Positions 1 to 8,084 are shown, counted from the first letter of the stretch. The stretch is 19,021 nucleotides of DNA from Intestinibacter sp. (GCF_022780145.1 NZ_JALEXO010000019.1:1-19021), one strand, 5' to 3'. Translations and numbers: made by a program. Notes: generated from the letters alone by a model not told the origin.

Positions 1-58
1 TAAGTCGAGTTGATTTTAAAATAGATAATTTATTTTGTGTATAGAAAGTGGTGAGATA

Positions 59-1999
59 GTGAATAATAAATTTTTACCCATAAGTAAGGCCGACATGGAG
101 GAACGAGGATGGGATGAGTTAGATTTTGTAATAGTGACTGCTGATGCATATGTGGATCATCATAGCTTTGGTACTGCGATAATTTCTAGAGTGCTTGAGA
201 AGGCTGGTTATAAAGTAGGGATAATAGCTCAGCCGAATTGGAAGACTACAGAGGATTTTATGAGACTTGGTAAGCCTAGACTGGGGTTTTTGGTAAATGC
301 TGGTAATATGGATTCTATGGTAAATCATTATTCTGTCAGTAAGAGAGCGAGAGACAGGGATCTGTATTCTCCAGGGGGCAAGATGGGATATAGACCAGAT
401 AGGGCTACGATTGTTTACTGCAATAAGATACGCGAGGCTTATAAGCATGTGCCTATAGTTATAGGAGGGATTGAGGCGAGTCTTAGAAGATTTGCACACT
501 ATGATTATTGGAGCGACAGAGTTAGAAATTCTATATTGGTAGACTCTGGAGCTGATTTGTTAATTTTTGGAATGGGAGAAAAACAAATCGTAAATGTTGC
601 AGATGCCTTAAATAACGGATTTGACCCTAAGTATATAAGCTTTATAGACGGGACTTGTTACTTAGCTGATAGCTTGGATGAAGTCTATGGAGACTATGTA
701 GTTGTGCCTTCAATGGAGGAGGTAAGCACTGACAAGAGAAAGTACGCCGAAGCTTTTAAGATTCAATCTGATGAACAGGACCCATTTAGAGGTAAGATAA
801 TCGTGCAGCAGCACGGAGTCAAATACTTAGTCCAAAACAAACCGGAAAAACCTCTAAATAGAGAGGAGTTAGATGAAGTTTACGCACTTCCATATGCGAA
901 AACTTATCATCCGATTTACGAGGATATGGGCGGAATTCCTGCTATTAATGAAGTGAAATTCAGTATAGTGAGTAACAGAGGATGCTTCGGAGCGTGCTCA
1001 TTCTGTGCTATAACCTTCCATCAAGGTAGGGCAGTCCAAAGTAGAAGTCATGAGTCTATCCTAGAGGAGGCAAAGGAGATAACTCAAATGCCTGATTTTA
1101 AAGGTTATATTCATGATGTAGGTGGACCGACTGCTAACTTTAGGGGACCTGCTTGTAATAAGCAAATTACAAAGGGCGCATGTAAAAATAGACAATGCTT
1201 GGATCCATCACCTTGTAAAAATTTAAAGGTAGACCACACAGATTATATAAATTTGCTTAGAAAGGTCAGAAGTCTTCCAGGAGTCAAGAAGGTATTCGTG
1301 CGTTCGGGTATAAGATACGACTATGTGATGGCTGATAAGGACAACAAGTTTTTAAGAGAATTAATCAAGCACCATATAAGTGGACAGCTAAAGGTAGCTC
1401 CAGAGCACGTAGCTGAGGAGGTCCTTTACTACATGCAAAAACCAGCTGGAGAGACTTATGAGAAATTCAGACAAAAATTCTTTGATATAAATAGACAGCT
1501 TGGAATGAATCAGTATTTGATACCTTATTTAATGTCATCTCATCCAGGCTCAACATTAGATAGCGCGATAGAATTGGCTGAGTATTTGAGAGATATACAT
1601 TACCAACCGGAGCAAGTTCAGGATTTCTACCCAACGCCGGGGACTTTATCGACTACGATGTTCTACACAGGGCTAGATCCTAGAACTATGAAGCCAGTTT
1701 ATGTGCCTAAATCTAGAGAAGAGAAGGCTATGCAGAGGGCACTTTTACAGTTTAGCCAGCCTCGAAATTACGATTTAGTTCACGAGGCGCTTGTCAAGGC
1801 TGGTAGAGAGGATTTAATAGGATATGGCCCTAGATGCTTGATAAAACCTAGAGGTGAGAATTTTGGACATAGCAAAAGTAAGCCTTCTAGAGGCCCTAAT
1901 AGAAGTTCTCAAGGAAGAAATTCAAAATCGAAAAAATCATCTTCTAATAAAAATTTAAAAAATACAAGAAACTCAAAGTCAAAGAGAAGACCTAGATAG
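59..1999 (+). CDS. YgiQ family (UPF0313) radical SAM protein
   Basis: A 646-aa radical SAM enzyme of the YgiQ family; its substrate is not established. The N-terminal region reads as the family's conserved block (GWDELDFVIVTADAYVDHHSF). The radical SAM CxxxCxxC triad that binds the 4Fe-4S cluster is C309, C313 and C316 (RGCFGACSFC). Downstream family segments include VRSGIRYDY, LKVAPEH and QVQDFYPTPGTLSTTMFYTG. I chose the GTG at 59 because a Shine-Dalgarno-like AAAGTGGTGAG (45-55) sits just before it and the resulting N-terminus matches the family; an in-frame TTG at 35 would add eight residues without a ribosome binding site. The last 50 or so residues are a Lys/Arg/Ser/Asn-rich, probably disordered tail that looks lineage-specific and may bind nucleic acid (inference). 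A strong terminator follows, so the gene probably ends its own transcript. Confidence 0.93.
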   Translation: MNNKFLPISKADMEERGWDELDFVIVTADAYVDHHSFGTAIISRVLEKAGYKVGIIAQPNWKTTEDFMRLGKPRLGFLVNAGNMDSMVNHYSVSKRARDRDLYSPGGKMGYRPDRATIVYCNKIREAYKHVPIVIGGIEASLRRFAHYDYWSDRVRNSILVDSGADLLIFGMGEKQIVNVADALNNGFDPKYISFIDGTCYLADSLDEVYGDYVVVPSMEEVSTDKRKYAEAFKIQSDEQDPFRGKIIVQQHGVKYLVQNKPEKPLNREELDEVYALPYAKTYHPIYEDMGGIPAINEVKFSIVSNRGCFGACSFCAITFHQGRAVQSRSHESILEEAKEITQMPDFKGYIHDVGGPTANFRGPACNKQITKGACKNRQCLDPSPCKNLKVDHTDYINLLRKVRSLPGVKKVFVRSGIRYDYVMADKDNKFLRELIKHHISGQLKVAPEHVAEEVLYYMQKPAGETYEKFRQKFFDINRQLGMNQYLIPYLMSSHPGSTLDSAIELAEYLRDIHYQPEQVQDFYPTPGTLSTTMFYTGLDPRTMKPVYVPKSREEKAMQRALLQFSQPRNYDLVHEALVKAGREDLIGYGPRCLIKPRGENFGHSKSKPSRGPNRSSQGRNSKSKKSSSNKNLKNTRNSKSKRRPR

Positions 2000-2008
2000 A
2001 AAGTGAAG

Positions 2009-2046
2009 CTAGATAAATTCATTTATATGATTTATCTAGTTTTTTT
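2009..2046 (+). terminator. Rho-independent terminator after the YgiQ gene
   Basis: CTAGATAAAT (2009-2018) pairs perfectly with ATTTATCTAG (2030-2039) across an 11-nt loop. A run of seven T follows (2040-2046). It lies 10 nt past the stop codon. Confidence 0.88.
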
Positions 2047-2124
2047 GTTAAAAAATAGAATAAATAATACAGTATCGGAATAAAATAAATTAAGCTTGTC
2101 AGAAAATTAATCAAAAGAAAAGAG

Positions 2125-4056
2125 GTGTTTCAAATTAAATCGAAGATAAAATCTGCATTGATTCTTTTTGTGGTGACTATAATTGTGTATGTCACCTACG
2201 ATAATTTGCAGAAAATAGAGGCACAGAGGAATTTACCTGTTGGGGTTACTGAGGTTGAAATAAGTGATTGGGTCAAGACTAGAGAGGTGGATGAGATTGG
2301 AGATTATGAGAAAAAGCTCAACTCTCATGTTGATTTGGTCGAGCTTAATCAGAATGTTTCGATTGATGATGTACAAGCTATAGACGGATTGTATGATGAT
2401 AAGTGGAACCTCAGTAGTATACCGTTGTTAAATGGTAGTACATCTGTCGTTAGCCAGGAAAGTGCTGAGAATAGTGAAGAAGGTATAGATGTTAGCCAAG
2501 AAAATACTGAGATTAGTGAAGAAACAACAGAAGATATCGTTCAAGCGAGTATAACTGGCAATAAAGTCTTGAGAACTATTGTAAATACTGGGACTTCTTC
2601 ACTCTTGAGGTATAATATAGAGCAATTATCTGCTTATTTAAAATCAGATACACCCGTAGTGTGGTCAGAAAATGGGACAGTTACTTGGAATCTATGGACA
2701 AGTGTCGATGATAAAAAGACAGCAATCGAGTGGAGGATGATCAGTGGAAAGTTTAACCTATCGTACGAGCAGCTTCAAAAGATAAAGTCAAGGGATGCAC
2801 ACATGTTGCTGGGTATACCTGCTGATAATGATTATGGATTTGAGCTAATAATACCATATAACGATATTATAAGTGTTTTTGTCAATGAAAAACCGACATC
2901 TATAAATTATACGAGTAAATCTACTTTGATTCAATATTATCTAAACAGTACACGTAGTGATTATAAATATACAGCTGGCTCTAATTATTGTAAAAATGAA
3001 TATCATAATGAGCTTTCAAATCACACAGATGGAAACCATGTGGATACAAACGTGTTAGACCAAAGTGGACTATTGGATTGTGAGATACTCAATAACCTAA
3101 AATCTGGTGAAAATACAATAGATATATTGATAGGAAATATTATAATAAGCAAAGCGTCATTAAATAACTCTAATGGATTTTCAAAGCTCAATCTGTATAT
3201 AATCGAAAGCCCTAAAATAAATATAAGTGCACAATTTTACAAATATGAGAATGAAGAAATTGTTTATTTTGACGAAAATTACCTTCCTAAAAAAGATGAA
3301 AAAGTATATTTGAGAATAGATGTAGAAAACAAATCGACTATAACATTAAATAATCTAGATTTGACGATGAAGATAAATTCACAATTGCCACTTGAAATAA
3401 ATGGAAATGATGTATTTTACGATAATCAAGATATAACTTCTAAAACAAGGTGTTATATAAACCAAGATTTTTCAAATCAATATACAATAGACGAGCTAAA
3501 AAGTATAAATCCAGGACAAAAGATGACTATAATGTCAGATGACATAAATTACAAGATTACACAACAAAACTGCAAGGATAAGTACGTGTACATAGAAAGT
3601 GTGGCGACATTAAATTATATAAGAGATGAATTGACTTATATAGACAGTAAAAAATTGGAAACTGGTTCGTCATCGGTGAGGGAAAAAAGGATTAGAATTC
3701 CAGTAAGTAGTGCATTTGGGTGTTTAAATATATCTTGTTCAGTGGAAGGAGAAAATCTAGATGATACGAGCTTTATGTTAAATATAAGCAGTAGCGACGA
3801 TTTTGCAAATTTATTGATAAAACCAGGACAAACCTGCAAATTAAACGATTTATCTCTAAGTGAGTATGATATAAATTTAATAGTGCCACAGGATTATCAA
3901 GTTGTAGATACAGATACATATTCGAGTTCAATTCAAAATAAAGTAAGCCTAAATTCAACAAATTACGAAAAAAATATACAAATCAAACTCAAGAAGAAAA
4001 ACAATCCTTATTTTTATAAAAATAATCAAGAAAGTGTGAGCCTAAGCTTTAAATAG
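2125..4056 (+). CDS. Membrane-anchored exported protein of unknown function, first gene of the TasA-like operon
   Basis: A protein of about 640 aa that I do not recognise by name. A short basic N-terminus leads into one hydrophobic segment (about residues 11-26), so it is probably anchored in the membrane with the rest outside. Residues ~109-137 are an acidic Ser/Glu linker holding a tandem duplication. The remainder is rich in Asn, Ser and beta-prone strands, with paired cysteines and Ig-like or jelly-roll character; stretches such as GENTIDILIG and VYLRIDVENKS resemble adhesin or pilus-type beta domains (inference). No LPxTG motif is visible at the C-terminus. The start is uncertain: GTG 2125 is the first conventional codon, but it lies inside the best ribosome binding site (AGAGGTG, 2121-2127), which is ideally spaced for the ATT at 2134. 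The next gene begins 22 nt after the stop, so the two are probably cotranscribed. Confidence 0.75.
   Translation: MFQIKSKIKSALILFVVTIIVYVTYDNLQKIEAQRNLPVGVTEVEISDWVKTREVDEIGDYEKKLNSHVDLVELNQNVSIDDVQAIDGLYDDKWNLSSIPLLNGSTSVVSQESAENSEEGIDVSQENTEISEETTEDIVQASITGNKVLRTIVNTGTSSLLRYNIEQLSAYLKSDTPVVWSENGTVTWNLWTSVDDKKTAIEWRMISGKFNLSYEQLQKIKSRDAHMLLGIPADNDYGFELIIPYNDIISVFVNEKPTSINYTSKSTLIQYYLNSTRSDYKYTAGSNYCKNEYHNELSNHTDGNHVDTNVLDQSGLLDCEILNNLKSGENTIDILIGNIIISKASLNNSNGFSKLNLYIIESPKINISAQFYKYENEEIVYFDENYLPKKDEKVYLRIDVENKSTITLNNLDLTMKINSQLPLEINGNDVFYDNQDITSKTRCYINQDFSNQYTIDELKSINPGQKMTIMSDDINYKITQQNCKDKYVYIESVATLNYIRDELTYIDSKKLETGSSSVREKRIRIPVSSAFGCLNISCSVEGENLDDTSFMLNISSSDDFANLLIKPGQTCKLNDLSLSEYDINLIVPQDYQVVDTDTYSSSIQNKVSLNSTNYEKNIQIKLKKKNNPYFYKNNQESVSLSFK
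2449..2523 (+). repeat. Tandem duplication coding for the acidic linker
   Basis: Two 33-nt copies (2449-2481 and 2491-2523), offset by 42 nt, encode VSQESAENSEE and VSQENTEISEE. The period of 14 codons keeps the frame. It lengthens a disordered spacer between the membrane anchor and the folded part. Confidence 0.85.
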
Positions 4057-4078
4057 TAAAAGAAACCAAGGTGATAAG

Positions 4079-4663
4079 ATGAAAAAAGCTTTTTTTATAG
4101 TGGTAGTTGTGATTTTGATTTTTAATTATAGCTATCTAGAAGCAATGTTTTTCAATAAATTTTCAAAAGAGACAAATACTCAGGTTCAGACCTGCAAAAT
4201 CGATTTTTCGATTGGAGATGAGTCTGTTCAAAATCGAGAAATTAAGTTCGATGAATTATTGGGGGAGAGTCTAGATCAGCAAACTGTTGTAAATATCGAT
4301 TTTGATGTGATTAACAATAGTGAATGCGATATTTTTATCAGAATTGCAGTGCTTCCAATCGTTGTAGATGAAAATGATTCAAACATTGCATACAAATTAA
4401 ATAATTCCTCCTGCAAAATTCAATATGTAAATGATAACAGTGATATCCTGAATTCACTTTATTGGGAAAGAGCGAGTGACGGATATTATTATTATAAAAA
4501 ATCTATGAAGGAAGGCGGTAGTTTAGAAAACAAACTTATTTCGGGTATAAAATTAAACTTGACTAGAGGGGAGAGGATAGAACTTAGAGATAAACAATTT
4601 CAAGTTGTCGTCAGAGTGGAATCTATGCAGAGCAAGTATGGAGATTATAGTAATTCATGGTAA
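4079..4663 (+). CDS. Exported TasA/camelysin-like protein, paralogue 1
   Basis: A 194-aa protein with an N-terminal hydrophobic segment (residues ~4-20) serving as signal peptide or anchor. The mature part has the layout of the TasA/camelysin-type exported proteins: a strand with VNIDFDVINNSECDIFIRIAV (non-covalent bonding strand plus 'rigid partner' pattern), then WERASDGYYYYKK, and a C-terminal strand QVVVRVESMQSKYGDYSNSW. The same WxxxxDGYYYY ... VESMQxKYG ... W pattern occurs in the next gene, so the two are paralogues (seen in sequence). In the known family members form fibres in biofilm matrix or act as surface proteases; which applies here is unknown. ATG 4079 has AAGGTGAT at 4068-4075 as ribosome binding site. 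No sipW-like peptidase gene is present in the window, so export may use the general signal peptidase or leave the protein membrane-anchored. Confidence 0.7.
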   Translation: MKKAFFIVVVVILIFNYSYLEAMFFNKFSKETNTQVQTCKIDFSIGDESVQNREIKFDELLGESLDQQTVVNIDFDVINNSECDIFIRIAVLPIVVDENDSNIAYKLNNSSCKIQYVNDNSDILNSLYWERASDGYYYYKKSMKEGGSLENKLISGIKLNLTRGERIELRDKQFQVVVRVESMQSKYGDYSNSW

Positions 4664-4704
4664 GTTTTTACATTTTGTGTTGTTAAGAATTTGGGAGGTT
4701 TTAT

Positions 4705-5286
4705 ATGAATAAAAAGAAGAAGTTTCTAATAGCATTAGTCGTGATTTTAGTACCAGTTATAGGATTTGGTTTTAATTATTTTAGATGGGATGGCAATGAT
4801 CAGGTATCTAAGCAGACACTTACAGTAAATGGTGGTATAAGTATAGAAAATATCTCAGCAGATCAAAAGCTAGTTCCTGGAGATAAGATTTGTGATACGA
4901 TTGGGTTTGATATTAAATCTACAGCGCCTAGTTTATTGAGAGTGAAGGTTGAAACTTTTTGTGGTGATGATACTACACCAGTGGATATAGGTATAGTAGA
5001 AGGTGTTGATAAAAATTGGGTTAATGGAAACGATGGATACTATTACTATACAAAAACAGTAGATCAATCTACAGGTGTATTGCAATTTGCCAGTGATATA
5101 AAGTTTGGCACTGAAACTGGCGAAGATTTAAATCAATACCAAGATCAATACATAAAAGCTAAAATAACAGCAGAAATGGTACAGGCTAAATACGGTGTAT
5201 TTGAAACTGCATGGGAAATGGATTCGACACATCCAGCATATGCACAATTAAAGACAGCATCAGATCAAGTTACACCATCAAATTAG
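4705..5286 (+). CDS. Exported TasA/camelysin-like protein, paralogue 2
   Basis: A 193-aa protein and the last gene of the trio, 41 nt after its paralogue. The start is ATG 4705 with GGGAGG (4693-4698). A lysine-rich N-terminus (MNKKKKF) and hydrophobic segment (~residues 7-23) direct export. The mature region shows QTLTVNGGISIENI, then DTIGFDIKSTAPSLLRVKVE, WVNGNDGYYYYTK and IKAKITAEMVQAKYGVFETAW, aligning segment by segment with the preceding protein. This is the beta-sandwich pattern I associate with TasA/camelysin-like proteins (family assignment by pattern, not by search). The C-terminal ~20 residues after ETAWEM are polar and lack a sorting motif. Two adjacent copies suggest a major and a minor subunit of one assembly (inference). 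A bidirectional terminator follows. Confidence 0.72.
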   Translation: MNKKKKFLIALVVILVPVIGFGFNYFRWDGNDQVSKQTLTVNGGISIENISADQKLVPGDKICDTIGFDIKSTAPSLLRVKVETFCGDDTTPVDIGIVEGVDKNWVNGNDGYYYYTKTVDQSTGVLQFASDIKFGTETGEDLNQYQDQYIKAKITAEMVQAKYGVFETAWEMDSTHPAYAQLKTASDQVTPSN

Positions 5287-5294
5287 TCTGAATT

Positions 5295-5342
5295 AAAAAG
5301 GCTCCCTATATAAATATAGAAGTATTTGTATAGGGGCTTTTG
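5295..5342. terminator. Bidirectional terminator between convergent genes
   Basis: AAAAAGGCTCCCTATATAAATA pairs, with small mismatches, with the arm TATTTGTATAGGGGCTTTT, giving a long stem around a short loop. T runs lie on both outer sides, so it can end both the exported-protein operon (+) and the NlpC/P60 gene (-). Confidence 0.85.
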
Positions 5343-5348
5343 TGGTTT

Positions 5349-6242
5349 TTATTTATCTTTTGATACTCCATCGATTAAATTTGCATATAAAATAGGGCAG
5401 CGACTTAATCTAGGTCTATCTGGCTCAAAGCTAGTCACTCTGACACCTGGATGACCGTTTGCTACAGTTGAGGTAGCTTCTATTAAAATGCCCGGAGCCA
5501 CGTAAATTGCTACATGGTGAATATGGTAGATGCCGTCTATTCTAGGGCAGTCCTTTCCATTTTTGCATTTGTAGTTATTGAAAAATATTAAATCACCTGG
5601 CTTGAGCTCGTCTTCATTTATATCGCAGCCTAAATTTAGGCAGATTTTCGCCTGTTCGAAGCTTCTTTTGTTTTGGAGATAGTCAATTCCTACTTTAGAG
5701 TAGACATCACTCGCAAATGAGTTGCATCTTAGCTCGCCATCTTGAGTTCCATATGGAGTTCCTATTTTTTGGAAGGCATATTCTAGTAGCTTAGTCCTTT
5801 TATCATCGGAAATCGCCTTGATAGACGTACAGATTCCATTTTGGTCAAAATTAAAGCATAAATTAGAGATTGTAATAGAGCTATTTTTCTTCATTTTATA
5901 GTTGTTTTGATCGAAATAATAAATTTTTTCGCCTATCGATTGTAGACCTTTTAGCAAATAGCCGTTTTTAGGGTGTGCGTAATATGTGTCATTTGCTATG
6001 TTTAACATGCCGTATTGCACTTTGCCGTCTTTGAAATAGTAGTATCTATCGTCAATACATTTAAAAGTTTGATCTAAGGTAGAGGCTTTGGTATCGTCGA
6101 AGAAGATGTTTATAGCTTGAATATCATCCGCTTGGGCATATGTCGGGTTATTAGGTAGAATGATTGCGTTAAAAAGTACAACAGAAAATAATACTGCAAA
6201 AATAGGTTGTATATGTGAAAATAGTCCTTTAAAAAATTCCAT
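5349..6242 (-). CDS. Secreted NlpC/P60 peptidoglycan hydrolase with cell-wall-binding repeats
   Basis: A 297-aa exported enzyme predicted to cut peptide stems of peptidoglycan. Residues ~11-36 form a signal peptide (hydrophobic core, then PTYAQA, likely cut after TYA). Residues ~60-140 contain aromatic units such as DRYYYFKDGKVQYG and EKIYYFDQNNYKMK, the pattern of choline/cell-wall-binding repeats. Residues ~148-290 are the NlpC/P60 domain: nucleophile C173 in LRCNSFASDVY, the GDLIFF strand at 216-221, and catalytic H243 in HHVAIYV. The third catalytic position, often His in this family, appears to be E255 (LIEA), which is unusual. ATG 6240-6242 has an AAAGGAG site (complement of 6251-6257). 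The gene is alone on its strand here and shares the terminator with the convergent operon. Confidence 0.9.
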   Translation of the reverse strand: MEFFKGLFSHIQPIFAVLFSVVLFNAIILPNNPTYAQADDIQAINIFFDDTKASTLDQTFKCIDDRYYYFKDGKVQYGMLNIANDTYYAHPKNGYLLKGLQSIGEKIYYFDQNNYKMKKNSSITISNLCFNFDQNGICTSIKAISDDKRTKLLEYAFQKIGTPYGTQDGELRCNSFASDVYSKVGIDYLQNKRSFEQAKICLNLGCDINEDELKPGDLIFFNNYKCKNGKDCPRIDGIYHIHHVAIYVAPGILIEATSTVANGHPGVRVTSFEPDRPRLSRCPILYANLIDGVSKDK

Positions 6243-6458
6243 AATTTATCTCCTTTCTAAATATATAATCAGTTATTTATATGTATTATGGCCAAAATGA
6301 TGAAAATTATGTAAAAAAATATAAATTTTATAAAAATAAAACGATTAAAAATATAAATTTTACATTTATAAATATACATAAAAAAATATAAATACAAGAC
6401 AAATGAAAAAGCATCGGACTACGGCACGTTTTTTGGGGAGATAAAAATAATTAAATAA
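6243..6458. other. AT-rich spacer upstream of the NlpC/P60 gene
   Basis: About 215 nt with A/T homopolymer stretches and no credible gene on either strand. It must hold the minus-strand promoter of the NlpC/P60 gene, but I cannot pick a convincing -35/-10 pair. A small GC-richer island at 6411-6438 stands out from the surroundings; I could not fold it into a clear hairpin. Confidence 0.5.
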
Positions 6459-6470
6459 TATAATATAAAA

Positions 6471-6655
6471 GTACGAAGTTAACGAGGGACAGCTAACAAG
6501 TTAACGGGAAATCCAATTAATAATTTAAACTGAGGGAATTATAAATTAATAATAGGTTTAAGTAAAATCGGTATAGGGTCAATGGAGTGAGGGCTATTGG
6601 CTTTATATAAAGGCTGTGGGGTGGTTTTAAATAACCGCTTTGCAGTCATTTTTTG
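6471..6655 (+). ncRNA. Putative structured small RNA with three GAGGG-bearing hairpins
   Basis: No open reading frame of note, but successive helices on the + strand. H1: GTTAAC 6478-6483 with GTTAAC 6500-6505, loop starting GAGGGA (6484-6489). H2: 6523-6530 with 6556-6563 (8 bp with one G-U), with GAGGGA (6532-6537) next to the helix and a small inner 5-bp stem (6538-6542/6549-6553). H3: 6571-6583 with 6596-6608, 13 bp with G-U pairs, 12-nt loop holding GAGGGC (6589-6594). A 15-bp terminator hairpin follows. Many G-U pairs in H3 and the terminator mean they are stable only in the + strand transcript. A TATAAT (6459-6464) would place the start near 6471, but no good -35 is visible. It matches no RNA family I can recall. 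It could be an independent sRNA or a leader ended by attenuation. Confidence 0.55.
6612..6654 (+). terminator. Intrinsic terminator of the putative RNA
   Basis: GGCTGTGGGGTGGTT (6612-6626) pairs along its whole length with AACCGCTTTGCAGTC (6633-6647), 15 bp including six G-U pairs, with a 6-nt loop. Six T follow at 6649-6654. The direction is fixed by the G-U pairs and the T run. Confidence 0.85.
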
Positions 6656-6677
6656 TGTAAACAATTGATAAATTAAG

Positions 6678-6686
6678 TGATATAAT
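6678..6686 (+). promoter_or_regulatory. Extended -10 promoter of the WYL gene pair
   Basis: TGATATAAT is a textbook extended -10 (TGnTATAAT) lying after the upstream terminator and about 37 nt before the TTG start at 6723. No clear -35 is present, which is typical of extended -10 promoters. Confidence 0.55.
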
Positions 6687-6722
6687 ATTTAGAAAAGTAC
6701 AGTTTAAAGGAAGGTTTATTAA

Positions 6723-8084
6723 TTGGAAGGCAAGTTGATTAGCAGTAAAAGGAAAGTTAAAAAACAATCAAAAAATAAAGTTACAAAGCAATGTAACGAG
6801 AAAAATAGTATTTTGATAGATAGCTTTAATAAAATAAGAGATATTGTTAGGATTATATACATTTACAGCTCTTATAATAATAATGAGATTTTTAAGGTTT
6901 CTGAGAGAAAGCTTAGAGCTGAAAAACGTAGAATTAAGAATATCTTTGAAGAAAATTGCAAGGATAATTACGAAAAAAATAGAAAATATGTCGGATTATG
7001 CTACGATGCAGTTATTTATTCAAAGAATTTTTTATCTCAAGCGTATTTTATAAAAAATTTTCAGGATTTTGATTTGATACTGTATTTTTTTATTTTAGAA
7101 ATTTTAAATCAGGGCCCTATGAGTATGGACGATATTTTAAATGAGTACGAAACAATGAGCTATATCAACGGCAAAACAAGTCAAACTGACGATATAGCAA
7201 GCTCCACTACTATGGAGAGACATCTAAAAAAATTGTTAAAAGAGGGCTTGATAGATAGAGTGAAAGATGGTAAAAGATATCTATATAAATCAAAGGAGGA
7301 ATTTTTTGAAGGTTTTTCCTTGGGTCAGAAGGAGGCAATCTTAAATCTAGCTATTTTTTATTCTGAAATAGCACCTTATAAGGTTCCTGGATATTATTTA
7401 CAGGAAACATTGAAAAGTGATCTGGATATAATGAATTTAAATTACTACGACAATGAAGAAGTATATAGGGATTGGTATTATTTTTCAGGCAATCAAATAC
7501 ACAGTATTTTAGATGAAATAGTTTTGTTTAATATAGAAAGAAACAGATTTGTTGAGATAGATAATTACAGGGTTAAGCTAAAGGTTTGTTATTTGTACAA
7601 GATAATAGACCAATTATATGGAAGATTATTTGTGATGACTAGGGGTATAGATGAAAATAACCTAGTCACAGATGAGTACATAATTTTTAGGGTCGACAAA
7701 ATAAAATCAGTTAAACCACTTAAGAAGAAGCCTAAAAATTTAGCTGATGTAGATTTAAACCAAAGATTAAATATGTGGAACTGTTCCATTCCACCTGAAA
7801 AGACTAGAACTCTAGAGGAGGAGACAGTACAGGCTATTTTTTACATAGATGAGGTAAATGACAGAGATCTATATGAAAGACTTTTGAGGGAGAAAAAATG
7901 GGCTACTTTAGATAAAATAGGCGATGGAAAATACTTATTTACAATAAGTTTGATAGAAACATCTGAATTAATTCCTTGGTTTAGGACATTTGAAGGGCAT
8001 GTTGTAGTTTTAAATAAGGAAATGAATGAGCAGTTTCAAGATGAAAGAAACAAGTTATTAAGAAGATATGGGGTATTTAAATAA
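6723..8084 (+). CDS. WYL-domain regulator-like protein, first of a pair
   Basis: A 453-aa protein with the layout of WYL transcriptional regulators. The first ~50 residues are strongly basic. A helix-turn-helix-like region spans ~125-190 (MSMDDILNEY ... TTMERHLKKLLKEGLIDRVKDGKRYLYK). A WYL-type beta domain covers about 265-335 (FVEIDNYRVKLKVCYLYKII ... YIIFRVDKIKSVKPL), and the C-terminus (~365-445) resembles the WYL extension, with TSELIPWFRTFEGHVVVLN. WYL domains in known proteins sense nucleic acid or small ligands; the ligand here is unknown. The start is TTG 6723, supported by AAAGGAAGG (6706-6714) at good spacing and by absence of an equally placed ATG. The stop overlaps the next start (TAATG), so the two proteins are translationally coupled and may work as a heterodimer, as PafB/PafC do (inference). 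Confidence 0.8.
   Translation: MEGKLISSKRKVKKQSKNKVTKQCNEKNSILIDSFNKIRDIVRIIYIYSSYNNNEIFKVSERKLRAEKRRIKNIFEENCKDNYEKNRKYVGLCYDAVIYSKNFLSQAYFIKNFQDFDLILYFFILEILNQGPMSMDDILNEYETMSYINGKTSQTDDIASSTTMERHLKKLLKEGLIDRVKDGKRYLYKSKEEFFEGFSLGQKEAILNLAIFYSEIAPYKVPGYYLQETLKSDLDIMNLNYYDNEEVYRDWYYFSGNQIHSILDEIVLFNIERNRFVEIDNYRVKLKVCYLYKIIDQLYGRLFVMTRGIDENNLVTDEYIIFRVDKIKSVKPLKKKPKNLADVDLNQRLNMWNCSIPPEKTRTLEEETVQAIFYIDEVNDRDLYERLLREKKWATLDKIGDGKYLFTISLIETSELIPWFRTFEGHVVVLNKEMNEQFQDERNKLLRRYGVFK

Noticed and set aside
1..34. A TAA at the first bases as the end of an upstream gene
   Set aside because: Three bases are not enough to decide whether a reading frame ends there.
6405..6440. GC-richer island that could be a hairpin or riboswitch fragment on either strand
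   Set aside because: I could not form a convincing stem and no known riboswitch core is recognisable.
6575..6650. T-box leader, suggested by GGGTGG...ACCGC near the terminator
   Set aside because: In T-boxes these two parts are nearly contiguous; here 9 nt separate them and both belong to the terminator stem. No stem I or specifier features are visible.
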